Positions 33,383-41,351 of a DNA stretch of 59,349 nucleotides are shown piece by piece. Position numbers and translations under genes: made by a program. The stretch comes from an uncultured Proteiniphilum sp. Lineage in GTDB: Bacteria > Bacteroidota > Bacteroidia > Bacteroidales > Dysgonomonadaceae. Where the stretch lies: positions 1-59,349 of the forward strand of contig NZ_CALNAT010000235.1 of NCBI RefSeq assembly GCF_937873925.1. Reading direction: 5' to 3'. Below the pieces are notes generated by a model, which had not been told where the DNA came from, searched no databases, and worked only from the letters and a program-made list of their open reading frames with translations. How positions within the stretch are numbered: the first letter of the stretch is position 1; every line of letters starts with the position of its first letter.

Positions 33383-34027
33383 ATGAAGAAGCTGTTATTC
33401 CTTTTTTTTCTGCTGCCGTCCCTACTGGCCGGAGCACAGACTATCACATACGATACGATCAAAGTATCTCCTGATGACGAGCGGAATATCTATCTCCATC
33501 GTCGCGGGAAAATAAAGACTGTTGCGAATGAACCTTCGCGGAGGGAAGGTTCATCTACTGCCGGGAGGCAGTCTGCCGCCTTTGATAAGAGTAAATTGCG
33601 TTTCGGCGCAAACCTGGGTCTGTCGTTAAGCAGAAATTATACCAATCTGGGTTTTGGACCACAGACAGGATATCAGTTCAACAAATATTTCATGGCCGGC
33701 GCTGGGATCAAATACTATTATACGAGAGCGCGTACCTATGATTATGAAATAAAAAACAATCTACTGGGAGCAAATCTGTTCGGTTATTTTTATCCGGTAA
33801 ATTTCATCGCTGCCTTTGTGCAACCCGAACTCAACTATATCTGGTCTGAATTAACCCGCCGGACTACAGGGGAAACCATAACGGACAGGGGGCTTGTGCC
33901 ATCGCTGGTAGTGGGAGGGGGTTTTCGGTTGGGAAGATCACACATCACGCTGAACTACGACCTGATGCAACATACCAACTCCCCTCATCCCGACGGATTC
34001 TATCTTGGGGTCTCCGCATTTTTCTAA
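33383..34027 (+). CDS. Outer-membrane beta-barrel protein, small porin-like
   Basis: A signal peptide (MKKLLFLFFLLPSLLAGAQ) precedes a short linker and an eight-strand-type barrel: KLRFGANLGLSLSRNY, FGPQTGYQFNKYFMAGAGIK and a last strand GFYLGVSAFF ending in Phe. 214 residues from the ATG at 33383; a second in-frame ATG lies 15 bases upstream. No specific function recognised. Convergent with the dciA-like/recF operon. Confidence 0.75.
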   Translation: MKKLLFLFFLLPSLLAGAQTITYDTIKVSPDDERNIYLHRRGKIKTVANEPSRREGSSTAGRQSAAFDKSKLRFGANLGLSLSRNYTNLGFGPQTGYQFNKYFMAGAGIKYYYTRARTYDYEIKNNLLGANLFGYFYPVNFIAAFVQPELNYIWSELTRRTTGETITDRGLVPSLVVGGGFRLGRSHITLNYDLMQHTNSPHPDGFYLGVSAFF

Positions 34028-34060
34028 ACAACCAACTGCCTGACAAAATTAGTTGTTTTT
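34026..34060 (+). terminator. Weak intrinsic terminator
   Basis: AAACAAC (34026-34032) can pair with GTTGTTT (34052-34058), followed by T residues; the alternative CAACT/AGTTG pairing is also possible. It follows the stop codon at once. Confidence 0.4.
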
Positions 34061-34153
34061 GTCCGTATATCGCCCTGCAATGGGTTGCATCACATGGTTT
34101 CAGCATATCCTTCTGCCGCCAACTATTTTCTGCAGTCCCCTGTTTCGCACAGA

Positions 34154-34447
34154 TCAACGGAACATAAGATCCTGCACAACAGTCATCTCGGCATGATCAT
34201 TCAGTTTTTTGATCAGCTCCTCCTTATTCATCAGAAGCTCAGCGCGAAGTACGGCAGAAGTGAGGTGCACGTAAAGGGTACCGCGATTGAAATAAATGTT
34301 ACCGGTATATTTGGAGATTCCTTCTCCAAACAGTTCATTCCATCCCCTGACAACACGTTGTTGGGCCATTTTCACTCTCAGCGCACTATTTTCATTTAAA
34401 AAATCGGAGAACGCTTCTGATAACGGTTGGGCATTTTTCTTCTGCAT
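34154..34447 (-). CDS. DUF721 protein, DciA-like
   Basis: A 97-residue cytoplasmic protein of the DUF721 family (MKKNAQPLS-like start MQKKNAQPLSEAFSDFLNEN; KMAQQRVVRGWNELFGEGIS; VHLTSAVLRAELLMNKEELI). DUF721 includes DciA, the loader of replicative helicase in many bacteria without DnaC. It starts 5 bases after recF, as often in Bacteroidetes, which supports a replication role; helicase loading here is inferred. Confidence 0.82.
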   Translation of the reverse strand: MQKKNAQPLSEAFSDFLNENSALRVKMAQQRVVRGWNELFGEGISKYTGNIYFNRGTLYVHLTSAVLRAELLMNKEELIKKLNDHAEMTVVQDLMFR

Positions 34448-34452
34448 CCGTA

Positions 34453-35559
34453 CTAATCTTTCAATAGGTTTATTTCTCCATCCGCTACGGAATAGATATG
34501 TGAGTTGTTATGGATCCGATGCAGGATCCTATCGAGTGACCCCCTGTTGGTATCGGAGATGAATATTTGCCCGAACTCCGGACCGGAAACCAGTTTTACA
34601 ATCTCCTCCACCCTCCTGGCGTCAAGCCGGTCGAAAATATCATCCAGTAACATAATAGGTGTTGTATCGCCTGTTTTCAGCAGAAAATGGAACTGTGCCA
34701 GTTTCAGCGAAACAAAATAGGTTTTGTTCTGACCCTGCGACCCCACCTTTTTGATAGAGTAACCGTCGAGCATCATCTCCAACTCGTCACGATGAATACC
34801 CACCGAAGTGTGACCGAGAAAGACATCCCGTTGCCTGTTTTGTCTCAGCTTTTCCCGGAAATCAGCCTCATGCAACTGAGAGGTATAACTGAAGGAAACC
34901 TGTTCGCTCGATTGACTGATGCAGGTATAGAACTGATTGAAGATAGGGGTGAATTCTTCGATAAATTCCTTTCTTTTCCGGTGAATGAAGGTACCCGCTT
35001 CTGCCATCTGTTCCTCCCAGAGATCCAATAGCGTGAGATCAATGAGCGGTTCCTCGTCCTTCAATAGTGCATTCCGTTGTTGCAACGCCTTGTTATACCT
35101 GACCAGCGCGCGCAGATATTCTTTATTAAACTGCGAAACAGCCATATCCATAAATCTCCGTCGCACTTCGCTTCCGCCGGTGATCAGTTCGTTATCCGCC
35201 GGGGATACCATTACCAGCGGTATCAGCCCGATATGGTCAGAGAGCCGCTCGTACTCCTTCTTATTACGCTTGAACTGTTTCTTCTGCCGTCGGCGGATGG
35301 CGCAGTAGATTTCCTCCTGCGTGGCATCCGCAAACTCATACTTTCCCTGCAACATACACACCTCCTCACCATGCTTTATGATCTGCGAATCGACGGGATT
35401 CGTATAACTCCTGCAGAAGGAAAGGTAATAAACGGCATCCAGCAGATTGGTCTTTCCCATTCCGTTGTCACCGATAAAACAGTTCATCTTAGGGGACAAT
35501 ATCAGGTCTGCCTGAGTCAGATTTTTGTAATTAATAAGGGAAAGTTCTTTTAAAATCAT
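34453..35559 (-). CDS. recF: DNA replication and repair protein RecF
   Basis: SMC-like ATPase that helps load RecA at gaps, 368 residues. Walker A GDNGMGKTNLLDA near the N-terminus; signature SQGQNKTYFVSLKLAQ; Walker B PIMLLDDIFDRLD. I start at the ATG at 35559 (MILKELSLINYKNLTQADLI), which matches RecF N-termini; a TTG 21 bases upstream is unlikely. Followed by DUF721. Confidence 0.94.
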   Translation of the reverse strand: MILKELSLINYKNLTQADLILSPKMNCFIGDNGMGKTNLLDAVYYLSFCRSYTNPVDSQIIKHGEEVCMLQGKYEFADATQEEIYCAIRRRQKKQFKRNKKEYERLSDHIGLIPLVMVSPADNELITGGSEVRRRFMDMAVSQFNKEYLRALVRYNKALQQRNALLKDEEPLIDLTLLDLWEEQMAEAGTFIHRKRKEFIEEFTPIFNQFYTCISQSSEQVSFSYTSQLHEADFREKLRQNRQRDVFLGHTSVGIHRDELEMMLDGYSIKKVGSQGQNKTYFVSLKLAQFHFLLKTGDTTPIMLLDDIFDRLDARRVEEIVKLVSGPEFGQIFISDTNRGSLDRILHRIHNNSHIYSVADGEINLLKD

Positions 35560-35694
35560 ATCATACAGGGTAAAGAACAAAGAACCAAGAGTAAAGACTG
35601 TCAGAATTTGACTGCGTCGATTTTTAATTCATGCTCTCAGAATTCCAAAATTCATCGTTAAATCATTAAATCGTCAAATCAACAAATTGTTTCA

Positions 35695-36456
35695 TTAGTC
35701 TTCTAACAACAATCGTTGCAGATCTTCGGGCGAAATATTCATCTTGAGCCGCCCCTGGGAAGCAAATGAGATCTTGCCCCTCTCCTCGGAAACAATAATC
35801 ACTTTGGCATCAGTTTCCTGTGATATCCCCAATCCCGCCCTGTGCCGTAATCCCAGGTGAGTGGGAATATTGGGATTCTGAGAGATGGGCAAAATGCATC
35901 CTGCCGCCTTGATCTTCTTTCCGACAACGATCATGGCACCGTCATGCAGCGGACTGTTTTTAAAAAATATATTCTCGATAAGGCGCGACGATATATCGGC
36001 ATTGACAATTTCCCCGGTCTGTTCGTAGAGCCCCAGATGAAGGTCGCCCTGAATGGCGATAAGTGCGCCTGTATTTGTCTTTGACATATTCATGCAGGCA
36101 AGCACAATGGCCGTCAGGTATGAATTGTCGTTCTTCTGCTTATCCCCCGGAAAGAAAAGTTTTGTGATAAAATTCCATCCTTTTTTGGAGCCGAGCGACA
36201 TCAGAAACCGCCGGATCTCATCCTGAAAGAGAATTACCAGCAAAAAGAGTCCCACACCCACAAACTGGTCGAGAATGGATCCGAGCAACACCATGTTGAA
36301 CACCCGTGAGACCAGGATCCAGATCACCATGAAGACCAGAACCCCAATAAAGAGGGGGCGCATCCCCGATATCTTCACTAACCTGAACAGGTAGTAGAGG
36401 AGCAGTGCTACCAGGATTACATCAATGAAATCTTTTACTCCAAAATGTGCGAACAT
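35695..36456 (-). CDS. cdaA: Diadenylate cyclase CdaA
   Basis: Makes the second messenger cyclic di-AMP from two ATP; 253 residues. Three N-terminal membrane helices (about 10-30, 33-52, 60-78) precede a DAC domain with the catalytic DGA at 172-174 and RHR at 204-206. The gene is 6 bases from folP, a pairing common in Bacteroidetes. No CdaR regulator is present in the window. Confidence 0.95.
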   Translation of the reverse strand: MFAHFGVKDFIDVILVALLLYYLFRLVKISGMRPLFIGVLVFMVIWILVSRVFNMVLLGSILDQFVGVGLFLLVILFQDEIRRFLMSLGSKKGWNFITKLFFPGDKQKNDNSYLTAIVLACMNMSKTNTGALIAIQGDLHLGLYEQTGEIVNADISSRLIENIFFKNSPLHDGAMIVVGKKIKAAGCILPISQNPNIPTHLGLRHRAGLGISQETDAKVIIVSEERGKISFASQGRLKMNISPEDLQRLLLED

Positions 36457-36462
36457 ATTTCC

Positions 36463-37302
36463 CTATGTGTCAAATTCAACTATTTTCGCGATGATCTTCA
36501 CGCATTCCACTGCTTCTTTCACATCATGGACCCGCAGAATATCAGCGCCGGAAAGCAGCGCCACGGTATTCAGCACGGATGTGCCGTTAAGGCTCTCCTC
36601 CGGCGTAATTCCGAGCAACTTGCAGATCATCGATTTTCTCGATATGCCTACCAGTAGAGGTTCCTCAAAGATATGAAAATATTTCAGATAAGCCATCAAT
36701 TCATAGTTTTGAGATACCGTTTTACTGAATCCGAAACCGGGATCAATGATCACATCGTTTACTCCGAGCTGATTCAGTTTTGCCTTGCGCTCAGAAAAAT
36801 AATACAGGATATCCTGCATAAAATTGTCGTAATGGGTCAATTGCTGCATTGTCTGAGGCATACCCCGCATATGCATAAGGATATAGGGAACGTTCAACTG
36901 CGCCACAACGGGAAACATCCGCTCATCGATCTGCCCTCCCGAAATATCGTTGATGATGTTCACACCATATTCCTCTACAGCCTCCTTAGCCACATCGGCA
37001 TAAAAGGTATCTACAGAAAGTATAATATCGGGAAACTCCTTGCGGATCAATTTCAGCGCAGGCATCAACCGTTCAGACTCCTCTTTCGCATCCAGGAACC
37101 GGGCGGCAGGTGAAGTGGATTGCGCACCCACATCAATCATTGCCCCCCCCTCCCGAAGTATCTGGCGGCATCTCTCTACGATCTCGTTTGGGGCTTGTTT
37201 CCTGCTTCCCGGGAAAAAGGAGTCGGGGGTGACGTTCACAATACCCATTACCCGGGGCGTTGAAAGGTCAATCAGCGTACCGTTTATATTGATGGTTTTC
37301 AT
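36463..37302 (-). CDS. folP: Dihydropteroate synthase
   Basis: Joins p-aminobenzoate to hydroxymethyl-dihydropterin diphosphate in folate synthesis; target of sulfonamides; 279 residues, cytoplasmic TIM barrel. Motifs: GIVNVTPDSFFPGSR, IDVGAQSTSP, INDISGG, DPGFGFSKT, GISRKSM and the final RVHDV. The coding strand has a run of eight G (complement of 37143-37150) in GGAMIDVGAQ, a possible slippage site. First gene of folP-cdaA. Confidence 0.95.
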   Translation of the reverse strand: MKTININGTLIDLSTPRVMGIVNVTPDSFFPGSRKQAPNEIVERCRQILREGGAMIDVGAQSTSPAARFLDAKEESERLMPALKLIRKEFPDIILSVDTFYADVAKEAVEEYGVNIINDISGGQIDERMFPVVAQLNVPYILMHMRGMPQTMQQLTHYDNFMQDILYYFSERKAKLNQLGVNDVIIDPGFGFSKTVSQNYELMAYLKYFHIFEEPLLVGISRKSMICKLLGITPEESLNGTSVLNTVALLSGADILRVHDVKEAVECVKIIAKIVEFDT

Positions 37303-37359
37303 TTGAATATTTTACTTTTTTCGACGTATGAAACATTCTAGAAGAAAGAACTGAGAACT

Positions 37360-37412
37360 AAGAAGCGAAGAAATCTTAAATCTTGAATCTTAAATCTTGA
37401 ATCTTAAAATCT
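37360..37412. repeat. Short AT-rich 14-base tandem repeat
   Basis: aatcttaaatcttg recurs about three times in imperfect tandem between 37370 and 37412, between folP and nadB. Similar low-complexity strings occur near 35640 and 44080. Not a CRISPR: no spacers. Confidence 0.6.
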
Positions 37413-37418
37413 TTGAAA

Positions 37419-38999
37419 TTAAAGTACCGAATCGGGATCCCTGCCCGGATAATCAACAGTATAATGCAATCCCCTGCTCTCTTTGCGCGCCATAGCCTGT
37501 TTAATCACCATGTAACCTACTTTGATGATATTCCTCAATTCACAAATATCTCTCGATACCACGGAACGCTGGAAGAGATCCTCCGTTTCCCGGAACAGTA
37601 TATTCAACCGGTCGAGCGCTCTTTGTAAACGCAGATCCGAACGGACAATACCCACATAGGACGACATGATCTGCCCTACTTCCCTGTAACTCTGCGTGAT
37701 AAGCACCATCTCCTCGGGAGAGGTGGTTCCTTCAGCATTCCAGGAAGGAATATCTTCCTGAAACGGATATCCTCTGAAGACAGGCAGAGAGTGTCTTGCA
37801 GCGGCATCCGCAAAAACCACCGCCTCAATCAATGAATTCGATGCCAGCCGGTTGGCCCCGTGAAGTCCGGTACAAGCACACTCTCCATTGGCATAGAGGC
37901 GACTGATGCTTGTCTCCCCATCCATATTTACTTTGATCCCTCCACACAGATAGTGGGCCGCAGGAGCGACCGGGATCATATCTTTGGTAATGTCGATCCC
38001 ATAGGAAAGACATTTTTCATAAATGGTGGGAAAATGTTTCCGGGTCTCTTCCGGATCTTTATGGGTTACATCCAGAAAGAGATGTTCAAAACCCTTCCCT
38101 TTCATCTCAGTATCGATAGCGCGGGCGACGATATCGCGGGGAGCAAGCGAACCTCGCTCATCGTATTTGTGCATAAACTCTTTACCGTCGAGTGTCTTCA
38201 ACACGCCTCCATAACCCCGCATCGCCTCCGTAATAAGAAACGAAGGACGTACACCGGGATGATATAATGCCGTAGGGTGGAACTGCACAAATTCCATCCC
38301 TTTGATCTCCCCCTTGGCCCGCGCCACCATGGCAATCCCATCACCCGTAGCGACCAACGGGTTAGTGGTGGTCTGGTAAATACATCCGATCCCACCCGTA
38401 GCCATCATCGTGACCCGTGCAAGAAAAGTATCGATCTCATTTGTCTCCTGATTGAGTATATAGGCCCCGTAGCACTCAATCCCCGGGGTATGCCTTGTGA
38501 CCACCTGTCCCAGGTGGTGCTGCGTGAGCACTTCTATAGCAAAATGGTGATCAAACACATCGATATTGGGATGGTTGCGGATGGTCTCGATCAGACTGTC
38601 CTGGATTTCCGCTCCGGTATTGTCCTTATGGTGTAAAATACGAAATTCCGAATGTCCGCCTTCGCGGTGGAGGTCAAAGTTCCCTTTGTCATCTTTGTCG
38701 AAATCCACCCCCCATCTTATCAGTTCCCTGATTTGAGCGGGCGCCTCATGCACTACCTTTTCCACTACCTCCACATCGCAGAGCCCTCCTCCGGCATCCA
38801 ACGTATCGGCTATATGTTTTTCGAAATTATCCCACGGATTGGTGACGGAGGCAATCCCCCCTTGCGCGTAGTATGTATTGGCATCTTCAAGTGAATTCTT
38901 CGCCGCAATGGCTACTCTCCCGTATTTTGCCACCTTTAGGGCGTAACTCATTCCGGCAATACCGGAACCGATCACCAGAAAATCGTATCTATAAACCAT
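37419..38999 (-). CDS. nadB: L-aspartate oxidase
   Basis: FAD enzyme oxidising L-aspartate to iminoaspartate for NAD synthesis; 526 residues. FAD-binding GSGIAGMSYALK at the N-terminus, GGIASVTNPWDN, substrate motif HREGGHSEFRILHH, ATGGIGCIY, PTALYHPG, and C-terminal GANRLASNSLIEAVVF. Usual length for NadB, and the GGHSEFR motif favours it over fumarate reductase. A -7 box TAAATTTG (plus 39028-39035) lies upstream. nadA and nadC are not in the window. Confidence 0.93.
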   Translation of the reverse strand: MVYRYDFLVIGSGIAGMSYALKVAKYGRVAIAAKNSLEDANTYYAQGGIASVTNPWDNFEKHIADTLDAGGGLCDVEVVEKVVHEAPAQIRELIRWGVDFDKDDKGNFDLHREGGHSEFRILHHKDNTGAEIQDSLIETIRNHPNIDVFDHHFAIEVLTQHHLGQVVTRHTPGIECYGAYILNQETNEIDTFLARVTMMATGGIGCIYQTTTNPLVATGDGIAMVARAKGEIKGMEFVQFHPTALYHPGVRPSFLITEAMRGYGGVLKTLDGKEFMHKYDERGSLAPRDIVARAIDTEMKGKGFEHLFLDVTHKDPEETRKHFPTIYEKCLSYGIDITKDMIPVAPAAHYLCGGIKVNMDGETSISRLYANGECACTGLHGANRLASNSLIEAVVFADAAARHSLPVFRGYPFQEDIPSWNAEGTTSPEEMVLITQSYREVGQIMSSYVGIVRSDLRLQRALDRLNILFRETEDLFQRSVVSRDICELRNIIKVGYMVIKQAMARKESRGLHYTVDYPGRDPDSVL

Positions 39000-39235
39000 T
39001 TGCCTCTTTTTTAGGATTATTGAGGTACAAATTTACATGATTTTCCCTTTGAATAGGAAAAATCAGGTGGGTTTTCCAATATATCAGTCTCTCATTTGAA
39101 TCCTCCAGAGCACAGTAAAGTTAAAAAACATTATATCATTCAAAAATCTCCCCTAATTTGTTTTCTTTGTATATTAAATGAACCGACTGCTAAACATCAC
39201 GTTATTAACTGTTTTACGCTTTTAATTATCCCTGT

Positions 39236-40513
39236 ATGAACAACTTATTCCGTCTGCTTCTGTTTTTCTGCTTCCTGTCGGCCCCGAACCTGTTTTCCGG
39301 AAATATAACGCAGCCGGATTCCACCTATCTACTCAGAGGCAGGGTACTTGGCGCCGACACCAACGAACCGCTGGTCAATGCAAGTGTCTTGGTACAACAG
39401 GTGAATATATCGAGCGTCACCAATCAGGATGGATATTTTTCCATTCGTGTCCCGGCCTCTACGAGGCATTCAGAACTCCTTATCCGCTACCTGGGATACG
39501 AAAACCAGAAGATCCCGGTGGTCACACTGATGGATAATCCGAACAACCATATCACTTTGAAACCCTCTCCCATTCAACTGAGCGAGATAGTCGTGGTCTC
39601 GGGCGACGGCACAGAACTGGTGCGTGAAGCACTGCAACGTATCCCGCAGAACTATCCCGACAACCCGCACATGATGGTAGCCTTTTATCGGGAGTCGGTA
39701 AAGAAAGGATCAAACTATATCTCGCTGGTAGAAACCGTTTTGGATATTTACAAAGCCACCTACAGCTCCTATAGTAATGACCAGTCTAAAATTTATATCG
39801 GTCGCAAAGCCACTGATATCTCTCCCCGCGACACTGTCCTGTTGAAGTTTCAGGGAGGGATCAATGATGCTTTGATGCTTGATATAGCCAAGAACCCGGA
39901 GATTGTTTTTGGGACGGACGCATCTGAATACGGGTTTCACATCGAGGGATTGATTAATATCAACGATAAACCACACTATATTATTTCATTTTCCCCCCAT
40001 CCGGGAATAAAAGATATCCTGTTCAGGGGGAATATTTACTTAGACGCGGCATCCCTTGCTTTCGCCCGCATGGAATTCAGCATGAATGTGGAAGACCGGA
40101 AAGATGCCGCCAATATCTTTATCAGGCGAAAACCGGCGAAGATGAGGGTAGAGGTGAACAATGCGCAGTATGTAGTGGATTTTATTGAAGATAACGGGAG
40201 GTGGTATTTCAATTACAGCAGTACCGAGGTTGCATTTCGCGTACGGTGGACGAACCGGTTCTTCGGCTTGTTTGCCACTACTTATACCATAAGTTCGGAA
40301 ATGGCCATTACCGACAGATACGACAACAATGTGGTGAAATTTCCCCGTAATGAACGGATCCGGTCTACTGATGTGATCGCTGAAAAGGTGGAACATTTTC
40401 TCGATCCAGACTTCTGGGGAGAATACAACGTGATCGAACCGGATCAGGAAATAACGGATGCCGTGAAACGATTAAGCGGAAAATTACGGCGAAGGAGTGA
40501 ACTATTTCGTTAA
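39236..40513 (+). CDS. Carboxypeptidase-regulatory-like domain protein
   Basis: An exported protein of 425 residues with a signal peptide to about 22. A carboxypeptidase-D-regulatory-like beta sandwich (LLRGRVLGADTNEPLVNASV; about 33-115) is followed by IQLSEIVVVSGDGTELVREAL and a long domain, common in Bacteroidetes, of unknown function. Its last residues, ELFR and the stop, are supplied by the dispersed repeat that starts at about 40499. Unlikely to be a TonB receptor (no plug or barrel). Confidence 0.8.
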   Translation: MNNLFRLLLFFCFLSAPNLFSGNITQPDSTYLLRGRVLGADTNEPLVNASVLVQQVNISSVTNQDGYFSIRVPASTRHSELLIRYLGYENQKIPVVTLMDNPNNHITLKPSPIQLSEIVVVSGDGTELVREALQRIPQNYPDNPHMMVAFYRESVKKGSNYISLVETVLDIYKATYSSYSNDQSKIYIGRKATDISPRDTVLLKFQGGINDALMLDIAKNPEIVFGTDASEYGFHIEGLININDKPHYIISFSPHPGIKDILFRGNIYLDAASLAFARMEFSMNVEDRKDAANIFIRRKPAKMRVEVNNAQYVVDFIEDNGRWYFNYSSTEVAFRVRWTNRFFGLFATTYTISSEMAITDRYDNNVVKFPRNERIRSTDVIAEKVEHFLDPDFWGEYNVIEPDQEITDAVKRLSGKLRRRSELFR

Positions 40514-40600
40514 GCTAAATGAGCAGAGGATAAGCAAGCTTATCCTCTGCCATAGCAAGAATTGAAAATCGAAGAGCGAAGGCGACTCAAATAGGCTGAT
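40497..40600. repeat. Dispersed hairpin repeat copy overlapping a gene end
   Basis: gaactatttcgttaagcta begins the copy, the apical stem is GGATAAG-CAAG-CTTATCC, and the gagcgaaggcgactcaaata extension follows. The first 17 bases are the coding end of the 39236 gene. Confidence 0.75.
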
Positions 40601-40625
40601 GAAATCGAATAAAAAGCCAAAACTG

Positions 40626-40656
40626 TTTGGAATTAGCAAATTTAGGTGTACCTTTG
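40626..40656 (+). promoter_or_regulatory. Consensus promoter of rpsO
   Basis: TTTG (40626-40629), a 19-base spacer and TACCTTTG (40649-40656), 42 bases before rpsO. An exact Bacteroidetes consensus. Confidence 0.82.
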
Positions 40657-40698
40657 TAACCCAAAGTTTTATACACTATTTATTATTTACAAATCAGT

Positions 40699-40968
40699 AT
40701 GTATTTAGATTCTGCTAAAAAGAAGGAAATCTTTGCCAAACACGGGAAGTCCAACACTGATACTGGCTCACCAGAAGCGCAGATAGCATTGTTCTCCTAC
40801 CGTATTTCGCATTTGACTGAACATCTCAAGTCAAACAAAAAAGATTATAGCACGGAAAGAGCATTGAGAATTTTAGTGGGCAAACGCCGTCGTTTACTCG
40901 ATTATCTGATCGATACGGAGATCGAAAGATACCGTTCCATTATCAAAGAATTGGGTATCAGAAAATAA
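40699..40968 (+). CDS. rpsO: 30S ribosomal protein S15
   Basis: Primary 16S rRNA-binding protein of the small subunit, 89 residues, the standard length. Signature regions: DTGSPEAQIALFSYRISHL, KDYSTERALRILVGKRRRLL and the final YRSIIKELGIRK. Monocistronic, with a perfect promoter and an intrinsic terminator at 40989-41023. Confidence 0.98.
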   Translation: MYLDSAKKKEIFAKHGKSNTDTGSPEAQIALFSYRISHLTEHLKSNKKDYSTERALRILVGKRRRLLDYLIDTEIERYRSIIKELGIRK

Positions 40969-40988
40969 TTTTCTCAAAGAGAGACTGG

Positions 40989-41023
40989 AAAGAGGATGAA
41001 ATAACTTTTTATCCTCTTTTTTT
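40989..41023 (+). terminator. Intrinsic terminator of rpsO
   Basis: AAAGAGGAT (40989-40997) pairs with ATCCTCTTT (41011-41019) and a T-run follows. 20 bases after the rpsO stop. Confidence 0.8.
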
Positions 41024-41123
41024 ATCAATAACCCTCTCCATTAAAGGAAATTAAACATTGCTGGCGTAAAGATATGTTACAAAAACATATTCTAAAACTA
41101 TGTCTTATAACATATTTTTTTAT

Positions 41124-41154
41124 TTTGCGGATTCAAAATAGCGCCCTATCTTTG
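41124..41154 (+). promoter_or_regulatory. Consensus promoter of a predicted small RNA
   Basis: TTTG (41124-41127), a 19-base spacer and TATCTTTG (41147-41154). No ORF follows before a strong terminator about 60-95 bases downstream, so the product should be an untranslated RNA. Confidence 0.8.
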
Positions 41155-41159
41155 CATCG

Positions 41160-41250
41160 ATAACCTAAAACAATCTTTTTTACCTTAACGCTGATATCAC
41201 GTTAACCGATACAAAAGAGGCCCTCTCGATCGAGGGGGCCTCTTTTTTTT
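41160..41250 (+). ncRNA. Predicted small RNA of about 90 nt
   Basis: A perfect promoter, a possible first hairpin (TTAACG 41185-41190 with CGTTAA 41200-41205) and a very strong terminator: 12 bp (41216-41227 with 41232-41243, one G-U), a 4-base loop, then eight T. The start near 41160 is inferred from the -7 box. There is no start codon with a useful frame. The next gene, the XylR-like regulator, has its own promoter at 41267-41296, so this is more likely a free RNA than a leader. I recognise no known RNA family. Confidence 0.7.
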
Positions 41251-41266
41251 AAAATCTTTTTATATT

Positions 41267-41296
41267 TTTGATTATATAAAAAAACATCTATATTTG
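41267..41296 (+). promoter_or_regulatory. Promoter of the XylR-like regulator
   Basis: TTTG (41267-41270), an 18-base spacer and TATATTTG (41289-41296), 55 bases before the regulator start. Confidence 0.7.
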
Positions 41297-41351
41297 AGGA
41301 ATGAATTGGATGTTTTTCGGTAATTGAACTTTTCTAATAAATCTGACCTCT

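Noticed and set aside
37360..37412. CRISPR-like array
   Set aside because: Repeats are contiguous, 14 bases long and low in complexity; no spacers and no cas genes.
41160..41250. Leader attenuator of the XylR-like gene
   Set aside because: A separate promoter (41267-41296) follows the terminator, so the simpler reading is an independent RNA; not fully excluded.
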